DNA of 64,000 nt, taken from Liolophura sinensis. Taxonomy: Eukaryota > Mollusca > Polyplacophora > Chitonida > Chitonidae. Below, one piece after another: positions 1-11,298 of the stretch; the stretch's first letter is position 1, and every line of letters starts with the position of its first letter. The stretch lies in the NCBI RefSeq assembly GCF_032854445.1, contig NC_088302.1, positions 36,210,191 to 36,274,190 of the forward strand, written 5' to 3'. The position numbers were made by a program, and so were the translations under genes. The notes below the pieces were generated by a model. It did not search any database, was not told where the DNA came from, and saw nothing but the letters and a program-made list of their open reading frames with translations.

Positions 1-723
1 TTCATGAAGTGAGTTCAGGTTTTACATGCATGTGTCTCATGCAAACACTTTGGTGGCATTGCTATGAAATATAACTTCACTTATATGACGAAGGCTACTG
101 AGGTTTTAAACACCGGAGTACCCGGAGTAAACCATCACCTTCCGCCAGACAGATGATTCCAGCATATCTGACTTGAATCACAACGGCGGCTAGCATTATG
201 GTGGGAGGAACCCGGGACTAGCAGGTACCTGAGGTTTTACAAGTTGATCATGCATGGAACCCGGAAGGTATCAGTGGCTTTGCTGTCCATAGCCCTAATT
301 TGTCTTGCGTGTATGTTGAACTGAACAATAAAGACGATAAATTATATACACATGTGAGTAAAAAAATAAGTACAAGAAGGTTTGTTTAATTATGTACATA
401 AAGTCTGCTTACGTTAAATTTTGAAAAAGATAAATTGTCCTTCATTTCACTTTCAGTATTCGTTTCCACTATATTAATATGTAATTAACGTCGGTTTTGT
501 AATGTCTTTCAATATTGCTCAATTTATACACACATAAAAAATGAAAAATCTTCATTGATTACATTAAATATGTACAGAAATATCCGTGCATATACAAACT
601 GAAAAAAAGTATCTCTGTATGTATAAGTGCTTAAAATATTTCTTAACATTTCACTAATGTGATCCATCTCTTATATTTCACATTTAGATTTAGATGAAAA
701 GCCATGATATTAATTGAAAGAAA
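1..723. other. 3' flank of folate-receptor-like gene
   Basis: AT-rich noncoding DNA. It holds an S2-type SINE fragment (about 78-165) and an S1 SINE fragment (about 181-232, GGCTAGCATTATGGTGGGAG). No coding exon seen. Confidence 0.6.
385..390 (-). terminator. Variant poly(A) signal ATTAAA, folate-receptor-like gene
   Basis: No AATAAA is seen on the minus strand below the stop codon. ATTAAA, the commonest variant, lies 334 bases downstream of the TAA. Weak evidence. Confidence 0.3.
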
Positions 724-1016
724 TTATATCTGCATTGACCATGCTAGGATATATGCGGAAAAGATCAACACTGTCACATATAAAGAGAAGTAACTCCTAG
801 CTAGTAAACTGTCAGAGCCACTCGCCAGTTCCTCGGCTCGTCGACGACCAACGGCTTCGTTTGGATTATTCCCACTGAAGTAGAATACAAGACATGAGCT
901 GTTGTCCCGGGCTACTTTGTACGAGTCATGCCAAATCGTCTCACAAAACTGTGTTGAATTCGCGTAGGTCTGTGAGATCGGTTTACAAATGGAGTTGGCC
1001 GGGCATTTGACGGAGT
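724..1016 (-). CDS. Folate-receptor-like terminal exon (GPI-type tail)
   Basis: Acceptor TTTTAG|AC, then KCPANSICKPI, FCETIWHDSYKV and a single late cysteine. The C-terminal 25 or so residues are hydrophobic (YFSLYVTVLIFSAYILAW) after a small-residue stretch SGSDS, the usual layout of a GPI-attachment signal. It ends in TAA at 726-724. Confidence 0.87.
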
Positions 1017-1124
1017 CTAAAATTTAAACAGAAAATGAAACGACCAATTTGCAAACGGTTTTTAAACACCATGTATTTAGTTCTGGCAAAGATGTTAAGC
1101 GAACGTGGAGGATGGCGCAGAAGA

Positions 1125-1650
1125 CCAGAGATTTACAACAAGATGTAATCAGGAAGAAATCAGATTTGCGAGAAAGTACGGAACCAGGAATAAATCTGAC
1201 TTAAAGGAAGACGTAACCGAGAAGAACTCAGATTTACAAAAGGGTGCAGCCAGGAAGAAATCAGATTTACAACAAAGACGTAACAAGGAATAAATCTCAT
1301 TTAAAGGAAGACGTAACCTGTGAGAAATCAGATTTCAAGGAAGGTGTAACCAGCAAAAAATCAGATTGAAAGGGAGATGTAGCCAGGAAGAAATCAGATT
1401 TACAGGAAGATGTAGCCAGGAGTAAATCTGATATCAAGGAAGACATAACCAGGAATATATCAGAATTAAAGGAAGATGTAGCCAGCAAAAAATCAAATTT
1501 AAAGGAAGACCTAACCAGGAAGACACCTGATTTAAAGGAAGATGTTATCAAGAAGAAACCATATTTAAAGGATTTCGTAACCAGAAAGGAATCGGATTTA
1601 AAGGAAGACGTAACCACGAAGAAATCGGATTTTAAAGAAGACAAAAGTAG
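1125..1650. repeat. 33-bp minisatellite in folate-receptor-like intron 3
   Basis: About 15-16 imperfect copies of a 33-base unit built on AGGAAGAAATCAGATTTAAA followed by GGAAGATGTAGCC. Because 33 is a multiple of three, both strands show long open frames (for example 11-residue repeats on the minus strand, 1297-1728). These are repeat artefacts within the intron. Confidence 0.9.
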
Positions 1651-1775
1651 TATAACATATTTTAAACTAGAAGTGAAAAACCACAGTCCATAATCCATGG
1701 AAGCTGGTAAGGACATAAATTGATGCACACAATGCTATAGCGGCTTTGATTATCATTTTAAGTAATACTTCTTAC

Positions 1776-1902
1776 CTGTAGAAAAGTCAAAGTCTTTCAA
1801 CCAATTTGCAACACATGTGAAGGAATCCTTACAGGCATCCCACCAATCATCGCACGTACTCTGACACAGAGGGAGATTCACGTGGCGCGACCGTCTTGTA
1901 CC
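1776..1902 (-). CDS. Folate-receptor-like exon 3
   Basis: Acceptor TTTCTGCAG|GG and donor ACAG|GTAAG. The exon reads GTRRSRHVNLPLC then the highly conserved C-x3-C-DDWWDAC-x5-C motif and NWLKDFDFST, as in vertebrate folate receptors. It enters in phase 0 and leaves in phase 1, fitting both neighbours. Confidence 0.88.
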
Positions 1903-1909
1903 CTGCAGA

Positions 1910-2285
1910 AATTATTGTTGCATACGTACGACAAGTTGGTCGAATTTGCACAAGTTGACAGAGTGCGTGCATGTCAAGCTGATAAAATGGAGTGCCTGTA
2001 CAACAAGTTGGTCGAGCGGTATGCGTGTGCAACATATTGGTCGAGTGGCGTAGGGGTGCATCAAGTTGGCTTAGTGGATTTACAACAAGAGGACCGACTG
2101 GCGCGTAAATACAAAAATACATAACTTGATGTGCAATAAGTTACACACCACATTGTCATTCTTAATGGAATTTTCAACAAGGTAGTAAAGTGACCTGTAT
2201 GCACAAAATGTTGGTAGACTGAAGAGTGTGTACAACAAGATGGCCGCCAAGCGTGTGTGTACAACGACTTGGCAGCTGATGAGAA
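1910..2285. repeat. Degenerate tandem repeat in folate-receptor-like intron 2
   Basis: Recurring TGTACAACAAGTTGG-like cores at uneven spacing of about 30-60 bases, strongly diverged. The array begins immediately next to the exon 3 acceptor. Confidence 0.6.
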
Positions 2286-2645
2286 CAGGAAAACCGGTTT
2301 TCGATTACGACCATCAAACTGGCCTGTAAGAGCTGAATTCTGAACGTATGTCAATTTTTATACCCACTGTCATAATATAAAAGCATTTTTGTTACCCACG
2401 AACTTACGCAGATACAGTGTTTGCCCAATTTGTCCCCAGGTATTCTATTTTAATATATGGACTATATTTTAAAACGTATATTGTCGTATATTATTCTTTT
2501 CATGGCTAATATTCGTAACTGGAACACATGTAACAGTTAAACAATATAGATTTTTTCCATTTTATATTCAGTGAGCATAGTATAATTTAGAAAAAAAAAA
2601 AAATAAAATAAAGCAGGAAATTTATGATTTTTGTGAATCGCTTAC

Positions 2646-2838
2646 CATCACATTCCAAGGACCGAGATTAGGAGAACACTGGTTAAAGCAGATATCTCTG
2701 GTGAGGAAAGCGACGGCAGGCGCCGACAAGTTCCGGTGCTGAGGACAATGGTTCCAGTTAAAATCGAACATTTCCAGCTCCCAGGGTTCAGTGGTGTTTG
2801 TAATGACAACACGCATTGTCCCGCCAGGTGGCGCACTG
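2646..2838 (-). pseudogene. Folate-receptor-like exon 2, disrupted frame
   Basis: Acceptor GTGAG|CAG and donor ATG|GTAAGC are good. Family motifs occur in order but in alternating frames: QCATWRDNACC in frame A, then TNTTEPWELEMFDFNWNHC in frame B, GACRRF in frame A, and LTRDICFNQCSPNLGPW in frame B. That pattern needs roughly +1, -1 and +1 base changes, and frame A alone meets a TGA soon after NACC. If frame B is read straight through, the expected cysteine of the C-x3-F segment is missing; in frame A it is present, at exactly the family spacing to the next cysteine. Confidence 0.8.
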
Positions 2839-3028
2839 CTCACGTGAAAACACAAGAAAGATAGACGTGAAGTATTTCGGCAACCCTTCCCACATGAATC
2901 CAGTCAGGTGAAAACATTGCAAATCTTTTCACCAAATTTATTTGAATGATATTTTATAGTTGGATGATATTTTAAGTTTTCTATGCTGGCCATGAGAATA
3001 GATGGTAAACACGTACAACTTTAGGGTG

Positions 3029-3610
3029 CCTCCGTGGCCAAGGTGGTTAGCGTGCCCAGGAGACACTCACCAATCATACTACTTAACAGCGCATGTTCCG
3101 CTTTACATCACTGCCACCACTAGACATACTTGACCTTTGGAGTCTGTACAATGCCACGCAAGGCTTGTTTAGATTTAGCCCTCAATACTGCATGGTGTTC
3201 TCGCGTGGAACTATTTAATCAACATTCATATATAAAAATGGTTCGGGCGTTGGTTAGAATCATCGTGTGAATACTTTAGACACAGAGTGTATATTGTATT
3301 ATCATAAGGAAAGGATGAGACAGAGTTTTAGTGGTTTCTAACATCACCTTCTGCCTTATCACCCGTGACCATTGTGACGTCGGCGTTGGGCAAAATTTGC
3401 AGTGAATGTAAGGCGAACGTAGAGAGTATGCCCACCAATGCGGTCGATGTAAGTTCATCTAGTTCATGCTGCCATCCTCTCCGGTCGTACGTGGGGAGGT
3501 TTCCAGCAACCTGCGGATGGTCGTGAGTTTCCCTCTAACCATAATGCTGTCCACCGTCGTATAAGTGAAATATTCTTGAGTACGGCGTAAAAAACCAACC
3601 AAATAAAAAA
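3029..3610 (+). mobile_element. S1 SINE pieces
   Basis: A tRNA-like head at 3029-3070 (GCCTCCGTGGCCAAGGTGG) and, about 360 bases on, a body and tail at 3428-3606 ending in GGCGTAAAA plus an A-rich run. They may be one copy split by inserted DNA or two fragments. Confidence 0.7.
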
Positions 3611-4319
3611 AATAATAATAATAAATATACATGATTCGCCAAATTCTATGGCTGTGGTAGAATATTGATTGGAATATTTGACGCGTTATAGATACAACTC
3701 AAACATATTTCACTTAAATACGATTTTCGGTCAGTTTCATGCAGATGAATGAAAGATGCCGGCGTGCCCGGAATAAGCAAGCATTAGTGAGTTCGCCGTT
3801 TTCCTTGCGGAACCTAATTAATATAATTATCGACATAGCACTGCTATTATTATATGCTATCAAAATACTACACAGACGTGTAGTTATTATGTTATTGTAA
3901 CAGACTATTCTGTTAAATATAGGCACACATATTCTATTATTTCAACATTAAGATTGAATTAGACGGACTATATATTATCTTGAATATGACAAAGTATTAT
4001 ATTTTAATAACAGAATGCATTTTAGCAACACTCGTTTCAGAGAGTGTAAATGATCTTAATTTTCGTCCGTGGACTAAGTTGCTTATTTTTCGTTATTGTA
4101 AGAGTTCTACATTGATATTAAAAAGGTGTTTTAAGGTTCGTTTGCAAGGATCATATCGCACTGGTAAAGTATAAGTTTTAGCCTAAAAAACGTTATGTTT
4201 TGACATTCTACTGCTTCTTAAAATGCACGTTGTCAGCGAAATTTTAGGTGTTTTTACAGTATTCGCCGTCTGTAGGCCTGCTGAGTGACGGTGAGTGGAA
4301 ATCCTCGACGTCAAAACTA

Positions 4320-4390
4320 TATGTATGTATACTTGGGGTTTAACGTCGTACTTAACAATTTTTCAGCCATTAGGTGACGTCAAGTTCATG
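4320..4390 (-). mobile_element. S3 SINE tail fragment
   Basis: Contains TTGGGGTTTAACGTCGTACT and AACAATTTTTCAGCCAT, the reverse of the 3' end of the S3 family seen complete at 34638-34980. Confidence 0.6.
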
Positions 4391-4697
4391 AATAAATTCA
4401 CTGGAGCACGGGACCTTTATTGTAATATAAGTACTGTCACAAAATTAGACACTGACAACATAGCTAATAAAGGTTTTCATCTTTGAACTTTTGACTCGAG
4501 TCACACCCGTCTTTGTGATGAGACAGACCAAGGATCAGAGTGTGTGTGTATGTTGTATACGTGCCCTGCTCTCACGGAACCTAAAAAGTTACAGGCTTAG
4601 AGAAGAATTTTTGCAGAGAAACCAGTTGTAGTTAAGCGATAATTATGCAGAATTTTGTCAACTTTTGATGTAGTGAAAAGCTTGAGAATTTTATTTA

Positions 4698-4785
4698 TTT
4701 TTTTGGTGTTTTACGCCGTACTCAAGAATATTTCACTTATTACGACTGAGGCCAGCATTATGGTTGGTGGAAACCGGGCAGGAAG
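4698..4785 (-). mobile_element. S1 SINE fragment
   Basis: Reverse-orientation 3' body: GGTGTTTTACGCCGTACTCA, AGAATATTTCACTTAT and CCAGCATTATGG. The head is absent. Confidence 0.75.
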
Positions 4786-4988
4786 AAAATCTTGAGAACA
4801 CCACTTCGAGGACAACATGGAAATCTCGAGAGCACCACTTCATGAATATATAAAGTGCAAGAAATACATGTAAATATGTTATTTTTCGTAAAACACACGA
4901 CATATAAAAAAAGTAACAGCATGCGTAAAACTTTTTATAGCCGGTTTGATATTGAAAAATTATTTTAAACCAAACCACTCTTAGAGTT

Positions 4989-4989
<1 letters not shown>

Positions 4990-5072
<83 letters not shown>
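4990..5072. repeat. (AT)n microsatellite
   Basis: About 41 AT units, beginning 18 bases inside folate-receptor-like intron 1 after the donor. Confidence 0.98.
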
Positions 5073-5074
<2 letters not shown>

Positions 5075-5090
5075 TTAACGGGACAATCAC

Positions 5091-5237
5091 CTCTCCAAAC
5101 AGGTTAGGCTCTGGGCTTGGCTTAGGCTTCTGGTAGTTTGGCATTGTCATACATGTATTCATGTACTCATCCACAGTCTTTCCATCACACGTCACCCAGA
5201 CAATAACTGCCATTAGCACGTACCCCAGGAATCCCAT
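5091..5237 (-). CDS. Folate-receptor-like exon 1 (signal peptide)
   Basis: 49 codons from the ATG at 5237 to a GAG|GTGATT donor. A hydrophobic leader of about 18 residues precedes the first family cysteine segment. The next in-phase codons after splicing give GE-QCATW, matching the EQC-x-x-W junction of folate receptors. A long (AT)n run starts about 18 bases inside the intron. Confidence 0.85.
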
Positions 5238-6138
5238 GATGACTGCAACAGGACTGAAAGGTTAGAGTCAAAAGGAACAGAAGGTTTGGGATTACACAGT
5301 TCCCGTTTCACAAATTGTCCACCACTAGAATGTTATATGAGGATGCTTTTATGTGGTTTTGCTGAAAGAAGTGTTCGAGTCAAACAGATCACATGAAATG
5401 AAGCCCCTTATTACAGCTCTTTCTGGTCACACTTTCAAGAATAAATTCTGAAATTAATATTTCTTAATGTTACTCTTAGCATATGTTGCCATATATGTCA
5501 CTGTCCCTCTGAAAGGTCGCTGGGATCACAGAAAATATAAATTGAGAAATGCATTGTAGAGTTACAGTTCAAAAGAGTTGAAACAAGAGTGTTGAATCGC
5601 TGAAGTTCATATCAAACTGACCACCCAAAAGACATCATCAAACGTGTTCATTACCTTCATCGCCGCCGTCATTATCTCTCTCTTCATCATCAGGATGACA
5701 GATGTGATTACGATCATCAGCATGACTACATCATTATTATCTTCATCAACTTGTGCCCTGTTTAGGCCTTGTCATGTTCATACCTTATTATACAATCATG
5801 CTAAAAGTATCATCAACAGCAGAATTATTATCATCTTTGTTGTTATTACTCTCATCACAATCATATTCAAACAAATTTTTACGCAAAAAACTCTGCATTT
5901 TCTTCCGCAGCAGCAACAACAGCAGCAAAAATATCATCTTCCCTCTCATTCTCATGAACTAAAACTGTTGCTGTTATACTTTTGACTTTGGATTACTGCA
6001 TTAACTGCTGCTGAGTTAGGCTAGTTTTGAGTATAAAATTTGATATGTGTATTAGCTGATACACTTCGAACAACTGGGCCCAGTTAAATAAACAAAGAAA
6101 ACAAGACCACGCAGCTTATAAACAAATGTTAGGCTTAC

Positions 6139-6210
6139 CTTGAGAAGTATAATTTAGTCCCACAGATAAGCGTCGGCGAACGTGAGGGCAGAATGTGAAG
6201 TTCTAAAGTT
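6139..6210 (-). other. Possible 5' UTR exon of folate-receptor-like gene
   Basis: A strong minus-strand donor (CTCAAG|GTAAGCC) ends a possible noncoding exon at 6139. The matching acceptor CCTGTTGCAG lies six bases before the start codon in exon 1. The 5' limit is a guess; transcript data would be needed to fix it. Confidence 0.35.
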
Positions 6211-6709
6211 TCAAGCTGTAGACGTTTGCTGATATGTTAGGCCTATCGTCAGGTATCTGTAACGGATGTCTCTCCTATACCCTACACAAATCCTCCGCAG
6301 ATAAATGATATATGGTGAAAGACATGAGACACTTCTTAACAAGATACGGGGGGTGTGTGTTGAGTGGACTGGCTGCCTGTGTACCTTGGTATGTGATTGG
6401 CTCTTTGCTAAACTAAATGAGAGGTCATTCATTTCAGTGCTGGCTCAGAAGTGGCTTTCGCGGATTATTTGTTTTAAAGCGTACAGAATCTAATTTAAAC
6501 TACTTCAGACTGTTTCAAAAGTCTAGTCGCGGAGGCGGGTTGAAATATCTCTTATCAGATATAACTGAAGGTTTGTGAGAGAAAAATGTTTTATGTATAT
6601 ACTGTAATTGTGGGGGACAGCCCTGTTAGTGCTTCTGCGTATCTACATGTAGGAGAGGATACTGGATCTGAGTTTAGTGTACATTAAAACATTTAAGGTA
6701 CAGTGCCTT

Positions 6710-6856
6710 GGCAATTTTTCTGCTAATATACAGTGACGTTTATTATTTATTTATTTACTTTATTCATACTCAAGGATGTTTGGCGATTTTCTGCTAATAT
6801 ACATTGATGTTTATTATTTATTTATTTATTTACTTTATTCATACTCAAGTATGTTT
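6710..6856. repeat. Direct repeat, 2 x about 73 bp
   Basis: Two adjacent copies starting GGC(A/G)ATTTTTCTGCTAATAT and ending ATACTCAAG(G/T)ATGTTT, each with a TTTATTATTTATTTATT core. Confidence 0.85.
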
Positions 6857-6965
6857 TACAACTTAAGTCAGATTTATGGGTGGATGCATGTCGTACACAC
6901 TAAACTGTGAATAGGGTGAGGTTAGTATCTTCCGTCACGAATTGAGCTTACGTAAGATCTTAGAT

Positions 6966-7188
6966 TCATTTGATTTGATTGCTGTTTAACGCAATACTGA
7001 AGAACATTTCACTTATACCAACATTATGATAGGAACAAACCGGGGAGAGCCCAGGGAGCCCACGAACGTCTGCAGGCTGCTGGTAAACCTTCCCACGTAC
7101 AGGCGGATGGGAAACCAGCATGAGCTGGACTTGAACTCACAGCTCCCCGCTCTTGGCACGCTAACCACCTCAGTTACGGAGGCCCTCT
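6966..7188 (-). mobile_element. S1 SINE, nearly full length
   Basis: Read on the minus strand it runs from GAGGGCCTCCGTAACTGAGG (tRNA-like head) through a B-box-like GAGTTCAAGTCC and CAGCATGAGCTGG-type body to the ACACTTAT tail. It is diverged. Confidence 0.8.
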
Positions 7189-8865
7189 AGGATTAAAGAG
7201 ATTTCACAAAGCGACATGTCTATGCAATGTGTAAAGCAATGTGATTTTGTACATAATATTAGGTGAAGTTACAGTGAGAACCATTACTTGTAAATCATAT
7301 CTTGGTGGAAATACGGTTTTGGATCGCTTTTTTTTTCAACATATGTATATTTTTTCTTAGTTTTTAAAGAAATTAATCGATTCTTATGAATATTGAATTA
7401 ATAAAGATCCTTTTTTGCGTGGTTGGGGGTTGTGTTGGTGTGGGGGAAAGAGTCAATTGCATCCAAAACGCAAAAGGCTTTACCTTGATAGTTTAATACT
7501 CCTGTTTACCTTCCATCGTGCAAAAATGGAATCATGGAATAAATTAAATATTCTACTACTGTGTAAAAATACACAGCTTGTATAAGCTTTAATTCTTATA
7601 AATTCATGTACAGCTGTGTTTTTTGATGTAGAATACATAGAATGGCGGAAAACACTTCAGAAGCGGCGTAAAAGCATATTCATTGAGTTAAAACACGTAA
7701 ATGTTCTATACCTACATGTAGCTTTGTGAAACAGAAAACACAAACAATAGTATAGAAGTAAATCATTCGTTCATCCAAAACACTTTGTTTTTATCTGTAT
7801 GCCTTACATTTAACGGTCCGGATCGACCGATCAAATCCTCGATGTGAACTCTAAACCAACAGTTAACTGTTAGCCACGTATTATTGCCTAAAGACTTGTC
7901 GATTTATTATAAAGATCGTTAGGGGTAAAGAGAGGCCTCACAGCTGGATATGGATAGAAAACTTTTCAAATCGCAACGGGTGTCCACTGTGGTGCAAAAT
8001 TACATCACGAAGAGCTTAAAATATACAATCCATGATTCATTCGGTTTGCCTAACTATATGTGGAAAACGTGGAAAATACTGTGTATTACGGTCAAACTTT
8101 TTCAAGAAACTTGAAACTTGATGTTTTGTATATGTCAGATGCAAGGATTGTTCTCAAATTCCTTGCAGTCGCGTGTGGAATTTTATGAGCCAGTTTAATA
8201 ATCATATATCATATAATCTATATAATATATAGAAAGAAGTGATAGTTCAGATCTGTTTTTATGTGGACGTCGTGTGGGGCGGGATATTGTTAGAATGACA
8301 GTGTCGTGTAACCATGAGGATTTATTTCGTCTGTATGCGGAAGCAGTGGTGTGATTTTTCCTGCTCACAGACGGAAAATCATATAGTTTAAAACCGCTCT
8401 CTAGGAGTGAAAACGTTAATCTATTAACGATACAAGATATCATTTCAACAACCACGACAAAAAGGCGGAAATAAACTGAACTCAATTAATTTAGGCCTAC
8501 GTGTTAACTCTCTTGGATACGAAACAAGTAAAACACTTGCGCTGATATAAGATTATTGTGACTTGAGGTCAAATCTGAGGACGCAACTACGCTGTATGTG
8601 TTGCGGTGAAATTATTTAGCCGTATATACAGCTGAAAATATGACTGCGACTGCGATCCATGAGTCATCTGTTTTGTAGTATAGTTGCCTGCTTTCAGATG
8701 TCTGTGAAATCAATCATATTCGCTATCAGAATTGCCTTTCTCAACACCAGGTGGTCACAACACCAGCTCTACATATTAACATATTCTACTACGTCTGTTA
8801 TTATTGCAAGTCATGCAGTTAGAATACTCTAATTAATGATGTTAAACCGCAATAATCTTGATGAT

Positions 8866-9308
8866 TTCAACACCAAGAACTCATTGCCTCGGGTGACATC
8901 ATAGTTATTCAGAGTGATTTGTGTCACAAAACTGCAACAACCCTCGGTAGAACAAAATACCCGCAGTAAAGCAGCTAAACTACTGTCTCAGCGGATAAAC
9001 TACATTGTTGTTGTTTTTTTTTAAACAGAATTTCCTAACTTGCAACTCTAAAATCATACCGCTGTGACATCATATGCTACCAAACATAAAGTAAAATTCA
9101 TATATGAATATTATATTATACTAAAACATACTAACAATATGGCAATGTCAGAAACAGGGTTTAAATTTAAGTCGATAGCAGTTTAGGTAAACCATAGAAA
9201 TGGTGTCTCCCTTCGTCAGAAAGTATTGAAATCCTGTCAATATCCAGAATGCCACTGTTTTTTTAATAATTATGACGTCACCCAAGGCAATGACTTTTTG
9301 GTGTCGAA
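8866..9308. mobile_element. Foldback/MITE-like element with about 45-bp inverted ends
   Basis: The left end TTCAACACCAAGAACTCATT, then GCCTCGGGTGACATCAT, is matched in reverse by ATGACGTCACCCAAGGC and AATGACTTTTTGGTGTCGAA at the right end. About 443 bases in all, with no coding capacity. Confidence 0.65.
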
Positions 9309-9774
9309 GTAAAACTTATGAAGTTTAACATTATAAATTAGAGAATTTTATTAAAAGTTAGAAATTAAAAAAATTAATTTTCTTTGCAAGAGTATGAACT
9401 TCGAACATATTAACGTGTAGAGTTTGTGTTGTTACTGACTTAATCAAATCCGACAGTTAGGTATGACTGATTTTACAGACAGCCGAATACAGGCGACTGG
9501 CTAAAAGAAATACACTACATATGGAACCAGTCTGTAGTTAATTAATTATTATCCTTATAGCGCCAATTTGTCTAATTCGTTGGGGGATAATGTCGGAGAG
9601 TTCTTTTGTGCTATTTATTAGACGATTCCAATTGTGTTGTTGATGTGAAATCTCGTTCCAGCGTGATGTTAAATTCTAACCAATTTGGACAAAATTCACA
9701 AATATCTCGGAACGGGACTGTAAAGCCTTGCTAGAGGAGATCGACCTTGGTGATCGCCCAGTTGCTTGTCATCC

Positions 9775-10055
9775 GATAATGTTTGTTATCTGGCTATGTT
9801 TGGTATCTGACTATGATTGATATCTCACTATGTTTGATATTTGACTATGTTTGGTATCTGACTATGTTTGGTATCTGACTATGTTTTAATGTCTGATAAT
9901 GTTTGATATCCGACTATGTTTGATGTCTGACTATGTTTGATGTCTATGTTTGGTATAAAACTATGTTTGATGTCTGACAGTGTTTGATATCTGACTATGT
10001 CTGGTATCTGGCTATGTTTGATATCTGACTATGTTTGATATCTGACTATGCGTGC
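9775..10055. repeat. 17-bp tandem array
   Basis: About 16 imperfect copies of TATGTTTGATATCTGAC with variants (GGTATC, GATGTC). Ends before an S2-type SINE fragment at 10070. Confidence 0.9.
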
Positions 10056-10069
10056 GATTGTCAAAATAT

Positions 10070-10150
10070 TTTAAAGCCACCGAAGTAAACCACCTCCCTT
10101 CGCCAGATACCTATCCGACAAAATCCCCAGATTTATGGGCGCATCTCTGG
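10070..10150. mobile_element. S2 SINE fragment
   Basis: Contains GAAGTAAACCACCTCCCTTC and GCCAGATACCT, the shared core of the S2 family (compare 78-165 and 14010-14095). Confidence 0.5.
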
Positions 10151-10589
10151 ATCAACGAGAGCTGGAATTGCGCTTATGAAAAAGTATCAAATGCAAAAGA
10201 ATGGTAAAAAATTATATACTGGACATTTATTTACTATAAACCGAGTAATCCTATAAATGTACATATGAAACAAAAATATTTTTTCCAGCTAAATGAACAC
10301 TCAACCTGTCAAAACACCTACACACATTGTACAAAACCATGTCCTATACCTAAAGGTTTTTCTTTATTCAAAAGCATTACATACCGGTGTCATGTCTGTA
10401 GTACATAGCATAAGGAACCCTATTTGCTTCCATACCAATTTTATTCCAACAGACCAAACACCCCATGGTTTCCAGCGTCCTGCCATGCACACAGTCGTAT
10501 AGGGTACCACCTTCCCAGAGTGCATGCAAGGTATTATGAACATCTATGAGGGGGGCAGTCGAAAGACTTACTACAGTATATGTTAGACA

Positions 10590-10975
10590 ATGAGTCACAG
10601 AATAGAGGTCAGACAGAGAATCAGAAAAGTCCACGGACAGTCAAAAAGAGTCCTCATTCATGGCAGAGATTCGAGATAGCTTCCATTTATATCAGACAGC
10701 GAGTCAGAAGCGCACTAACTGATATGTCAGAGAGCGAGTCACACGATTCGTCATTTATGTCAGCCAGCCAGTCCGACAAGACCTTATTTATGTCATACAG
10801 ATGGTCAGAGGAGGCCTAATTTATGTCATACAGTGAGTCAGAAGAGGTCCCATTTATAACTCAAAGGGGGTCAGACATTTATATGTCACATAGTGAGTCT
10901 AATGAGCCCACATTTATATGTATATGCGATCCAGAAGAGCCCTCTTTTCTATGTCAGGGAGTGAGATGTCATAAA
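10590..10975. repeat. 33-bp minisatellite downstream of Mesh-like gene
   Basis: Imperfect units of the type TTTATGTCATACAGTGAGTC followed by AGAAGAGGTCCCA. The plus-strand open frames here (Ser/Glu-rich) are produced by the repeat. Confidence 0.8.
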
Positions 10976-11292
10976 AGCAATCCGCTCTATGTAAAAAAGA
11001 AAACTGAAAAAGAAAAAACCCAGTGAATGTGTCAACCTCGAATTTGAAGAGTTCACAAGCATGTCAAAGATCGTGTCTGAAACGTCACAGGAGTGTAATG
11101 AATGAGGAGTCTAAAGTCAGTCCCTCTGGACTTGTCGCTTGAAAACATGTCGAAAATTTTGTCCTGGGCTCTATTCTGAGACCTATATTGTGCTTGTCTG
11201 ATATCCGACGACAAAATCGGAAAGACAGAATATGCAAAGAATAACATTCTGTACCTGATTTCCGTGGACGTGATTTCTTATTGTTTACTTTG

Positions 11293-11298
11293 TTTATT
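11293..11298 (-). terminator. Candidate poly(A) signal of Mesh-like gene
   Basis: AATAAA on the minus strand, about 610 bases after the stop codon. Position is plausible; no cleavage site can be verified. Confidence 0.4.

Larger units (their letters stand above)
724..5237 (-). pseudogene. Folate-receptor-like gene, frameshifted in exon 2
   Basis: Four coding exons read on the minus strand: 5091-5237, 2646-2838, 1776-1902 and 724-1016. Exon 1 gives a signal peptide (MGFLGYVLMAVIVWVTCDG) and the family start CMTMPNYQKPKPSPEPNLFGE. Exon 2 carries QCATWRDNACC, FNWNHC and CSPNLGPW; exon 3 carries LCQSTCDDWWDACKDSFTC; exon 4 has the remaining cysteines, an NNPNEA loop and a hydrophobic C-terminus that suggests GPI anchoring. 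These are hallmarks of the folate receptor family, cysteine-rich extracellular proteins that bind folate or related ligands. Intact length would be about 250 residues, normal for the family. Introns join in phase 0, 0 and 1. Exon 2 is 193 bases, one more than the phases allow, and its family motifs alternate between two frames, so as given the gene cannot encode the full protein. It may be a recent pseudogene or a sequence error. True folate binding is not shown. Confidence 0.85.

Noticed and set aside
1297-1728. 143-codon minus-strand frame with Ser/Phe-rich 11-residue repeats
   Set aside because: It is the 33-bp minisatellite read in frame, inside an intron of the folate-receptor-like gene.
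5644-5985. 113-codon Ile/Ser-rich plus frame that looks membrane-like
   Set aside because: Arises from ATC/ATT-rich simple sequence ending in a CAG run; no family resemblance.
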